A stretch of DNA of 11,414 nt from Comamonadaceae bacterium (lineage in GTDB: Bacteria > Pseudomonadota > Gammaproteobacteria > Burkholderiales > Burkholderiaceae_C): contig CANGYC010000051.1 in the NCBI GenBank assembly GCA_947457975.1, positions 1 to 11,414 of the forward strand. The letters run 5' to 3'. The translations under genes were made by a program, and so were the position numbers. Below, piece after piece: positions 5,430 to 11,414 of the stretch (positions are counted from its first letter, which is position 1; each line of letters opens with the position of its first letter). The notes under the pieces are model-generated. The model did no database searches. It saw nothing but the letters and a program-made list of their open reading frames with translations, and was not told where the DNA came from.

Positions 5430-6983
5430 ATGAGCATGTCCGCCTCCACCCAGCCCGGTCTTTCTGCGCGCCCCAGCTGGCGCAGCACCCTTCGAAGTCT
5501 GTGGGACTGGCGCGTACTGTGCCTGCTGGCGATGGGCTTTTCAGCAGGCATACCGATCCTGCTGATTTTTTCCTCGCTGTCGCTCTGGCTGGGTGAGGCC
5601 GGCGTTGAACGCAAGGCCGTGACCTTTTTCAGCTGGGCGGCTCTGGGCTACTCGTTCAAGTTCGTCTGGGCCCCCCTGGTCGACCGCCTGCCGCTGCCGG
5701 TGCTCACGCGCTGGCTGGGACGGCGCCGCTCCTGGATGCTGCTGGCCCAGCTGGGGGTGGTGCTGGCCATCCTGGGCATGGCCGGCACGGACCCGGCCAC
5801 CGGGCCGGCCGCGCTCACCCGCATGGCCCTGTTCGCCGTGCTCCTGGGGTTTGCCTCGGCCACCCAGGACATCGTGGTGGACGCCTACCGCATTGAAATC
5901 GCCGGGCCTGAGCAGCAGGGCCTGCTGTCATCGGCCTACATTGCCGGCTACCGCCTGGGCATGATCGTCGCCGGCGCAGGCGCGCTGTACCTGGCGTCCT
6001 ACTGGGGGTCGGCCAAAGGCGCCTACGCCTACCAGGCTTGGCAGTGGACCTACGCCGTGATGGCGGCCACCATGGCGGTGGGCATGCTCGCCACGCTGGT
6101 GGTGCGTGAGCCCGAGGCCAGCGCGCAGGCCGAACGGCAAGCCTCGGGTGAACACCTGCGCCTGCTGGGCGTGTTCCTGGCCAGCGTGCTGGCTTTTGTG
6201 GGCGTGTTCTCCACCTGGGGCCAGGTGATGGGCGGCATCAAGGCGGGGCCGCTGGCCGGGCTGGCCCTGGAGGCCATGCGCATGATGCTGTCGCTCGGTG
6301 CGGCCTTCCTGGTGGGGGCGGTGTTGGTGCGGCTGGGCTTGGCCAGCCGGGCGCAAGCGCGCAGCACCTGGGTGATGCCCGTGCTGGACTTTTTTGCACG
6401 CTATGGTGTGCGCACGGCCTGGCTGCTGCTGGCGCTGGTGGGGCTCTACCGCATTTCAGACATCGTGCTGGGCGTCATCTCCAACGTTTTTTACCAGGAC
6501 ATGGGCTTTTCAAAAGTGGAGATTGCCAACGCGGTCAAGACCTTTGGGGTGATCGTGAGCATCGTGGGCGGCTTCTGGGGCGGCCTGCTGGCCACACGCA
6601 TGGGTGTGATGCGCTCGCTGTACTGGGGCGCGGTGCTGTCGGCGCTGACCAACCTGGGCTTCGTCTGGCTGGCCTATGCCGGGCACCATACCGTGGGCAT
6701 GTACGCCGTGGTGGCCGCTGACAACCTGGCCGCCGGTTTTGCCAGCGCGGCGTTCGTAGCCTTCCTCTCCAGCCTGACCAATGTGTCTTTCACCGCCGTG
6801 CAGTACGCCATCTTCAGCTCGCTGATGACGCTGCTGCCCAAAACGCTGGGGGGCTACTCGGGCGGCATGGTGGACGCCCTGGGCTACCCCGGCTTCTTCG
6901 TGCTCACCACGCTGATGGGCTTGCCCGTGCTGCTGCTGGTGCGGCTGGCCGGCCGCCAGCTCTTGGCCCGCAGCAGTGCCTGA
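5430..6983 (+). CDS. ampG: AmpG-like muropeptide MFS transporter
   Basis: A 517-residue inner-membrane protein of the major facilitator superfamily. AmpG imports GlcNAc-anhydroMurNAc peptides from the periplasm for peptidoglycan recycling. The family is recognisable from the order of features: MGFSAGIPILLI in the first helix, YSFKFVWAPLVDR at the TM2-TM3 loop, LGRRRSW before TM3, FASATQDIVVDAYR in TM4, GYRLGMIVAG in TM5, an SDIVL segment and FVAFLSSLTN towards the end. Compared with E. coli AmpG it carries an extra hydrophobic stretch between the two six-helix halves (about residues 245-305), as in the longer 14-helix AmpG proteins. ATG 5430 is taken as start although no Shine-Dalgarno is evident; ATG 5436 is an alternative. 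A more remote AmpG paralogue with another substrate is possible. Confidence 0.88.
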   Translation: MSMSASTQPGLSARPSWRSTLRSLWDWRVLCLLAMGFSAGIPILLIFSSLSLWLGEAGVERKAVTFFSWAALGYSFKFVWAPLVDRLPLPVLTRWLGRRRSWMLLAQLGVVLAILGMAGTDPATGPAALTRMALFAVLLGFASATQDIVVDAYRIEIAGPEQQGLLSSAYIAGYRLGMIVAGAGALYLASYWGSAKGAYAYQAWQWTYAVMAATMAVGMLATLVVREPEASAQAERQASGEHLRLLGVFLASVLAFVGVFSTWGQVMGGIKAGPLAGLALEAMRMMLSLGAAFLVGAVLVRLGLASRAQARSTWVMPVLDFFARYGVRTAWLLLALVGLYRISDIVLGVISNVFYQDMGFSKVEIANAVKTFGVIVSIVGGFWGGLLATRMGVMRSLYWGAVLSALTNLGFVWLAYAGHHTVGMYAVVAADNLAAGFASAAFVAFLSSLTNVSFTAVQYAIFSSLMTLLPKTLGGYSGGMVDALGYPGFFVLTTLMGLPVLLLVRLAGRQLLARSSA

Positions 6984-7048
6984 GCTTTACGCCTTGTTTA
7001 CACGCTGGCCATCCGGTCTTGGCAGACAAGCCCCAAGCTGACCGTTCC

Positions 7049-7750
7049 ATGACCGCCCAGCTCCTGATGATTGAAGACGATGCCCGCCTGGCGGCCATGG
7101 TGGGCGACTACCTGCGCCAGTCGGGCTTTGGTTTTGCCCATGCGAGCGACGGCGCCAGCGGCATGAAAGCCCTGGCGCAGGCCAGGCCCGACCTGGTGAT
7201 CCTGGACCTCATGCTGCCCGACGCCGACGGCCTGGAGCTGTGCCGACGCATCAAGCACGACGCGGGCGTGGCGGTGCTCATGCTCACGGCCAAGGGCGAC
7301 CCGATGGACCGCATCGTGGGCCTGGAGATCGGCGCTGACGATTACCTGCCCAAGCCCTTCGAGCCCCGCGAGTTGCTGGCGCGCATCCGCGCCGTGCTGC
7401 GCCGGGGCCGGGCCCTGGCGCAGCCGCAGGACAGCGGTACACCACCGCTGCGCTTTGGCTCGATGGAGATCGATCGCGACGCCCGCACGGTCACGGTGGC
7501 CGGAGCGGTGCGCGACATCACCTCCCACCAGTTCGATCTGCTGCTGGCCATGGCCGAGCGAGCCGGGCGTGTGCTCAGCCGCGACCAGATCATGGAGGCC
7601 GTGCGGGGCCGTGAGCTCGACGCCTTCGACCGCTCCATCGATGTGCACATGGGCCGCATCCGCCAGGCCATTGAGGCCGACCCCAAAAACCCCCGCCGTA
7701 TCCTCACGGTGCGCGGCGTGGGCTATGTGTTCGCCAAGCTGCAGGACTGA
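7049..7750 (+). CDS. OmpR/PhoB-type two-component response regulator
   Basis: A 233-residue transcription factor. The receiver domain (about 1-118) has the acidic pair Asp10-Asp11, the phosphoacceptor Asp53 in ILDLMLPD, Thr80 in MLTAKGD and Lys102 in LPKPFE. The C-terminal winged-helix domain (about 130-230) ends in the typical RGVGYVF. Phosphorylation by the kinase encoded next would control DNA binding. ATG 7049 (MTAQLLMIEDD) is preferred over an in-frame TTG at 7019, since the family starts right before the first strand. There is no clear Shine-Dalgarno. The gap to the transporter gene is 65 bp, so readthrough from it is possible. The pair resembles RstA/CpxR-like regulators, but the signal cannot be read from the sequence. 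Confidence 0.95.
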   Translation: MTAQLLMIEDDARLAAMVGDYLRQSGFGFAHASDGASGMKALAQARPDLVILDLMLPDADGLELCRRIKHDAGVAVLMLTAKGDPMDRIVGLEIGADDYLPKPFEPRELLARIRAVLRRGRALAQPQDSGTPPLRFGSMEIDRDARTVTVAGAVRDITSHQFDLLLAMAERAGRVLSRDQIMEAVRGRELDAFDRSIDVHMGRIRQAIEADPKNPRRILTVRGVGYVFAKLQD

Positions 7751-8965
7751 ATGAGCCGCCTGCATTCGCACCTCCATTCGCGCCTATACGTGCGGCTCTG
7801 GTTGGCGGTGGTCGGCACGGTCCTGCTGCTGTCCCTGCTCATGGGCTGGGCCTGGCGAGTCTCGCGCGAAGAGCGCAACCCACCCGTGCGCGAGGTGGTG
7901 GTGCGCGACGAGGCCGGCCAGGTCATCGGCCGGGCCCCGGGCAGCCCGCACAGCGGAGCGGGACGGCCACCCCGCTTTGAGGTGGAGACCAGTGATGGCC
8001 GCCAGCTCGTCATTGAATTTTCCCGCCCGGGCGGCCCGCCCGGAGCACACGGGGGCTGGTGGGGTGGTCGGCAACCCCTGAGCTTTGTGTGGATGCTGGT
8101 GCTGGTGAGCCTGGCCGTGGCCCTGGGCGCCTACCCCATCATCCGGCGGCTGACCAAGCGCCTTGAGGCGCTGCAGCGCGGTGTGGAGCGTTGGGGCGCG
8201 GGCGACCTGAGTGCGCGGGTGAAGGTCGAAGGCGGCGACGAGGTGGCCTTCCTGGCAGCGCGCTTCAACCATGCGGCCGAGCGCATCGAGCAGCTGCTGG
8301 CCTCGCACAAGACGCTGCTGGCCAATGCCTCGCACGAGCTGCGCTCGCCCCTGGCACGCATCCGCATGGGCCTGGAACTCATGGGCGACAGCGCCGGCGC
8401 ACAGCGCGAGGAACTGCGGCGAAGCATCCAGGAGCTGGACCAGCTGATCGACGAAATCCTGCTGGCCAGCCGGCTGGACGACCCCCAGGGCGACCCAGAG
8501 CCGCGGGAGCAGCTCGACCTCTTGGGCCTGGCGGCCGAAGAGTGCGCGCGGGTCGGCGCCGAGTTGCAGGCGCCCGCGCCGGGCACCGCCGGTCATGGTC
8601 TGATGGTGCACGCCTCCCCTCGGCTGATGCGCCGGCTGCTGCGCAACCTGCTGGAGAACGCCCGCCGCCATGGCGCGGGGGATGTGCAGCTGGCCCTGCG
8701 CATCGCGGGCACCGACGCCGAAGTGCGCGTGTGCGACCGCGGTCCGGGCATTCCAGCCGACCAGCGCCAACGCATCTTCGAGCCCTTCTACCGACTGCCT
8801 GGCGCCAGCGAGCGCGAAGGCGGGGTGGGTCTGGGGCTGGCCCTGGTCAAGAGCATCGCCGAGCGCCATGGCGGCCACGTGCACTGCGAAGACCGGCCGG
8901 GCGGGGGCGCATGCTTCGTGCTGTGCTTGCCCCTGGCACCGTTAAGCTCAAGTCCCGCCGCCTAG
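7751..8965 (+). CDS. Sensor histidine kinase, partner of the preceding regulator
   Basis: A 404-residue inner-membrane kinase. TM1 is about residues 14-35 and TM2 about 110-128. Between them lies a short periplasmic segment of about 75 residues that is rich in Gly, Pro and Arg (for example GGPPGAHGGWWGG). A HAMP domain follows (about 130-183), then the H-box with phosphorylated His195 (ASHELRSPL), an N-box (RNLLENARRHG), a G1 box (CDRGPGIP), an F-box (FEPFYR) and a G2 box (GVGLGLALVKS), so every catalytic element is present. The ATG follows the regulator's TGA directly (TGAATG), so the two are translationally linked. The small sensor loop contains no recognised PAS or Cache fold, as in RstB/CpxA-like envelope sensors. 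Confidence 0.95.
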   Translation: MSRLHSHLHSRLYVRLWLAVVGTVLLLSLLMGWAWRVSREERNPPVREVVVRDEAGQVIGRAPGSPHSGAGRPPRFEVETSDGRQLVIEFSRPGGPPGAHGGWWGGRQPLSFVWMLVLVSLAVALGAYPIIRRLTKRLEALQRGVERWGAGDLSARVKVEGGDEVAFLAARFNHAAERIEQLLASHKTLLANASHELRSPLARIRMGLELMGDSAGAQREELRRSIQELDQLIDEILLASRLDDPQGDPEPREQLDLLGLAAEECARVGAELQAPAPGTAGHGLMVHASPRLMRRLLRNLLENARRHGAGDVQLALRIAGTDAEVRVCDRGPGIPADQRQRIFEPFYRLPGASEREGGVGLGLALVKSIAERHGGHVHCEDRPGGGACFVLCLPLAPLSSSPAA

Positions 8966-8968
8966 AAT
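8941..8968 (+). promoter_or_regulatory. Candidate sigma-70 promoter for the peroxidase gene
   Basis: TAGAAT (8963-8968) is a good -10 hexamer, and its first three bases are the kinase stop codon. A weak -35-like GTTAAG (8941-8946) lies 16 bp upstream. Initiation would be near 8975, giving a leader of about 80 nt to the peroxidase gene. Confidence 0.3.
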
Positions 8969-9054
8969 CTGAAGCTGCTCATCTACGGGCCACGACACGC
9001 TGCGTGTGACGTCTGCGCCGCCCCTTTGACCCCCGCCCCCCGAGAGGACCTGCC

Positions 9055-9678
9055 GTGCCCCTGCCTTGCCCTGGTCTGCTGCCCGCGCTTCGCCTGCGCT
9101 GCGCCCTTGTTCTCATGGGTGCCGCGCTGGCGGGCTGGAGCCCCCTGGTGCGGGCCCAGGCCCCTGCAGCTGCGCCAGCCGCGGCCCAGGCGGCCGCCTG
9201 CCCAGCCTTGCTGCAGCACACCTTCCCTCGCCTGCAGGATGAAAAGCCCCAGTCCCTGTGCCAGTACACGGGCAAGGTGCTGCTGGTGGTCAACACCGCC
9301 AGCTTCTGTGGCTTCACTCAGCAGTACGGCGGCCTTGAAGCGCTGCATGCCAAGTACAAGGACAGGGGCCTGGTGGTGCTGGGCTTTCCCTCCAACGACT
9401 TTGCCCAGGAGACGGGCAGCAACCAGGAGATTGCCGCCTTTTGCGAGAACACCTTCGGGGTCAAGTTCCCCATGTTCTCCAAGACCAGCGTGGCCGGAAA
9501 GAACGCCCATCCCTTTTTCAAGCAACTGGCCAGCCAGGCCGGTTCGTCGCTTCCGCGCTGGAATTTCTACAAGTACGTGGTGGGGCGGGACGGGCAGGTG
9601 GCGGGCAGCTATGGGTCCATGACCGGGCCCCAGGATGCACGTTTCGTGCGCCAACTTGAACTCTTGCTGGCAAAATGA
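9055..9678 (+). CDS. Exported glutathione peroxidase family protein (thioredoxin-type, Cys form)
   Basis: A 207-residue peroxidase that would reduce hydroperoxides in the periplasm. GTG 9055 is chosen because GAGAGGA (9042-9048) lies six bases upstream and this start supplies a complete Sec signal (Arg13-Leu-Arg15, ALVLMGAALAG, cleavage near VRA-QA at 34-35). A start at ATG 9115 would lose most of it. Family residues are the peroxidatic Cys85 in TASFCGFT (Cys, not Sec), Gln118 in NDFAQETGSNQEI, and Trp169-Asn170 in LPRWNFYKY, which complete the catalytic tetrad. Cys130 in FCENTFGVKFP sits where the resolving Cys of thioredoxin-dependent members lies, so thioredoxin-like proteins rather than glutathione may be the reductant. 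Usual members have about 160-180 residues; the excess is the signal and an Ala/Pro linker. Confidence 0.93.
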   Translation: MPLPCPGLLPALRLRCALVLMGAALAGWSPLVRAQAPAAAPAAAQAAACPALLQHTFPRLQDEKPQSLCQYTGKVLLVVNTASFCGFTQQYGGLEALHAKYKDRGLVVLGFPSNDFAQETGSNQEIAAFCENTFGVKFPMFSKTSVAGKNAHPFFKQLASQAGSSLPRWNFYKYVVGRDGQVAGSYGSMTGPQDARFVRQLELLLAK

Positions 9679-10004
9679 AAACTGCTCGGTCATAATGCGA
9701 CTGATCGGTTATGGCCCGTCCGGGCGATTCGACACCAGCTCTCCTGATGAGGTGCACATGATGGGCGTTGCCAGTACATCTTCTTACGCCTTCGCTGCAT
9801 CCCGCGGGAACTGTGTCGCCCTGGAAGCGCTCAAACCCATGTCCATCGGAGAGGCTCGCCTTTCCGCCGGGACTGCAGTTTTCTTGTTGCGAAGTCTTCT
9901 GGTGCCATTTGGCCTGGTTGCAAGCTCGAGGTGTCTCTCCTCCTCCCTCTCTCCCTCCTTCGCCTCGGGACGCTTCGCAACAACTTTGTCTTCGGGTGGC
10001 TGAC
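9679..10004 (+). other. Long leader/intergenic region before the flavoprotein gene
   Basis: These 326 bp contain no secure gene. A CATAAT -10-like hexamer (9691-9696) with CTGGCA (9667-9672) 18 bp upstream is a possible promoter overlapping the end of the peroxidase gene. A hairpin GCCCG/CGGGC occurs at about 9714-9725. A pure pyrimidine tract occupies 9934-9961. An 81-codon ORF (9758-10003) with an AGGTG before it ends one base before the next start codon, but its composition is poor for a coding region here. I recognise no known riboswitch consensus. Confidence 0.45.
9941..9959 (+). repeat. Homopyrimidine mirror repeat
   Basis: Within a 28-nt all-pyrimidine tract (9934-9961), positions 9941-9959 form a perfect 19-nt mirror repeat centred on T9950. 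Such homopurine-homopyrimidine mirror repeats can adopt intramolecular triplex (H-DNA). It lies about 45 bp upstream of the flavoprotein start codon. Confidence 0.6.
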
Positions 10005-11414
10005 ATGGCCGCCCTCATTACTCCCCGCTCCGCCCTGGCCCTGGCGCCAGGATCCTCGGCCGACCCCCAGGGTCCGCGCGTGGCCATCGTGGGCTCCGGC
10101 ATCTCGGGCCTGGCCGCGGCGCACCACCTGCACGGGCGTGCTGAGCTCACCTTGTTCGAGGCGGGCGACTACTTTGGCGGCCACACCCACACCGTGGATG
10201 TCACGCTGCCCACGGCGCGAGGCTCCGTCACCCATGGCGTGGACACGGGTTTCCTGGTGTTCAACGAGCGCACTTACCCGCAGCTCATCCGCCTGTTCAC
10301 CGAGCTGGGCGTGCCCACCGCCAAGTCCGACATGTCGTTCTCGGTGCAGTCGCCGGCCACGGCGCAGCGCGCGGCCCTGGAGTGGAGTGGCTCGAGCCTG
10401 AACACCGTCTTTGCGCAGCGGTCCAATCTGTTCAAGCCGCGCTTTTGGCGCATGCTGCGGGACATCCTGCGCTTTAACCGCTTGAGCACGGGCCTGGCGC
10501 AGTCGCTGGAATCAGGCGCCGATGACCAGGCTCTGATGCAGCCCCTGGGCGACTTCTTACGGGCGCAAGGCTTCTCGGACGACTTCCGCGACGGTTACTT
10601 CCTGCCCATGCTCGGTTGCATCTGGTCCTGCCCCACCGACCAGATGCTGCAATTCCCGGTGGCGACCATGGTGCGCTTTTGCCACAACCACGGCCTGTTG
10701 CAGGTGGCCGACCGGCCCCAGTGGTGGACCGTCGAGGGCGGAGCGCGCGACTACGTGCACAAGATCACAGCCGGCATCGAGGACAAGCGCCTGAACTCAC
10801 CGGTGCTGCTGGTCGAGCGCGAAGCCCAGGGCGTGCGCCTGACCAGCCGCCGGGAGGGCCATCTGCACACGGAAGTCTTCGACAAGGTCATCCTGGCCGG
10901 TCACTCGGACCAGTCGCTGGCGCTGCTGAGCCAGCCCAGCGAGGTCGAGCGCGACGTGCTGGGCGCGATCGCCTACCAACCCAACCGGGCCGTGCTGCAC
11001 ACCGACGAGTCGGTGCTGCCCACGCGCCGCCTGGCCTGGGCGGCCTGGAACTACGAGCGCGCCACCGATGCCGGCCGCGAGTCGGCGCAGGTGTGCCTGC
11101 ATTACCTGCTGAACATGCTGCAGCCGCTGCCCTTCAAGCAATCGGTCATCGTCTCGCTCAACCCGGTGCGGCCCATCGATCCAGCCACCATCGTCGGCGA
11201 GTACGAGTACGCCCATCCCGTGTTCGACGCCGCGGCCATCCGAGCGCAGCAGGCGCTGCCCCGCCTGCAGGGCCAGCAGCACAGTTACTTCTGTGGCGCC
11301 TGGGCCGGCTATGGCTTCCATGAAGATGGCCTGAAATCAGGCTTACAAGCGGCCAGCCAGCTGCTGGCCGACTGGGCCGCGCAGGCCCAGGACGTACCGG
11401 CACCGGCGCTGGCA
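10005..11414 (+). CDS. NAD(P)/FAD-dependent amine-oxidase-like protein (COG2907 type), 3' end cut by the window
   Basis: All 470 codons to the window edge are open. After a 24-residue Ala/Pro/Ser-rich extension comes a Rossmann FAD-binding motif GSGISG (30-35), then FEAGDYFGGH (51-60), with Glu52 for ribose contact and the GG doublet. HGVDTGFLVFNERTYP follows, and EGGARDYV and the C-terminal FAD-contacting CGAWAGYGFHEDGLKSG come later. These are the marks of the predicted NAD/FAD-binding family COG2907. Its genes commonly sit beside a DUF1365 protein and a cyclopropane-fatty-acid synthase-like methyltransferase, suggesting membrane-lipid modification. That neighbourhood would be to the right of the window and is not visible. 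ATG 10005 has only a weak GGGTGG before it. Most of the protein is present, since relatives are about 420-450 residues. Confidence 0.9.
   Translation, partial: MAALITPRSALALAPGSSADPQGPRVAIVGSGISGLAAAHHLHGRAELTLFEAGDYFGGHTHTVDVTLPTARGSVTHGVDTGFLVFNERTYPQLIRLFTELGVPTAKSDMSFSVQSPATAQRAALEWSGSSLNTVFAQRSNLFKPRFWRMLRDILRFNRLSTGLAQSLESGADDQALMQPLGDFLRAQGFSDDFRDGYFLPMLGCIWSCPTDQMLQFPVATMVRFCHNHGLLQVADRPQWWTVEGGARDYVHKITAGIEDKRLNSPVLLVEREAQGVRLTSRREGHLHTEVFDKVILAGHSDQSLALLSQPSEVERDVLGAIAYQPNRAVLHTDESVLPTRRLAWAAWNYERATDAGRESAQVCLHYLLNMLQPLPFKQSVIVSLNPVRPIDPATIVGEYEYAHPVFDAAAIRAQQALPRLQGQQHSYFCGAWAGYGFHEDGLKSGLQAASQLLADWAAQAQDVPAPALA

Noticed and set aside
5090..5614. 174-codon minus-strand frame covering the divergent promoter region
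   Set aside because: It overlaps the ends of both well-supported divergent genes in other frames and has no family resemblance.
6998..7777. 259-codon open frame on the minus strand
   Set aside because: Antisense to the response regulator; no recognisable domain or start signal.
7784..8884. 366-codon open frame on the minus strand
   Set aside because: Antisense to the histidine kinase with all its boxes intact; the translation has no domain and is rich in Gln, His and Ala as expected of a shadow frame.
9758..10003. 81-codon ORF in front of the flavoprotein gene as a real gene
   Set aside because: Despite an AGGTG and a stop next to the following ATG, third-position G/C is low for this genome, the second half is a Ser/Leu translation of the pyrimidine tract, and no domain is seen. 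Kept only as a possibility in the leader entry.
9679..10004. Known riboswitch (TPP, cobalamin, FMN, SAM/SAH, glycine, fluoride, guanidine)
   Set aside because: I looked for the conserved core motifs of these classes by eye and found none convincing; a covariance-model search was not possible here.

Overview
The window is about 11.4 kb of GC-rich bacterial chromosome. Protein families, codon use (strong G/C in third positions) and gene neighbourhoods suggest a betaproteobacterium of the order Burkholderiales, most likely family Comamonadaceae. This is inferred from family resemblance, since no rRNA or other taxonomic marker is present. I see no tRNA, insertion sequence, phage gene or CRISPR array. 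Both edges cut genes: the left edge cuts a large oxidoreductase subunit and the right edge cuts a flavoprotein.

Left part (1-2900, minus strand): a two-gene operon for a molybdenum hydroxylase, with a small 2x[2Fe-2S] subunit followed by a Tat-exported large molybdopterin subunit. Upstream of it is an orphan ClpP-like serine protease homologue. Middle (2868-4301): a 417-bp divergent intergenic region rich in inverted and direct repeats, then a small Lys-Asp-Gln repeat protein with a degenerate KGG-type stress domain, which ends in a strong bidirectional terminator. Next come about 350 bp with hairpins and at most a doubtful small ORF, and then a minus-strand DUF3606-like protein.

Centre (4408-6983): a secreted M48 zinc metalloprotease (minus) lies divergent from an AmpG-type inner-membrane MFS transporter (plus). 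Both fit cell-envelope or peptidoglycan maintenance. Right part (7049-11414, plus strand): an OmpR-type response regulator directly followed by its sensor kinase, then an exported thioredoxin-type glutathione peroxidase. A 326-bp leader with an unusual 28-nt pyrimidine tract follows, and then a COG2907-type NAD(P)/FAD amine-oxidase-like protein open at the right edge.

Taken together this looks like an ordinary chromosomal stretch weighted towards envelope, stress and redox functions. The protein genes belong to known families. The least explained parts are non-coding: the cloverleaf-like and repeat-rich region at 2985-3250 upstream of the stress-type gene, and the long leader of the flavoprotein. 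The ClpP-like protein, whose canonical catalytic Asp position appears to be Val, is the oddest of the coding sequences.
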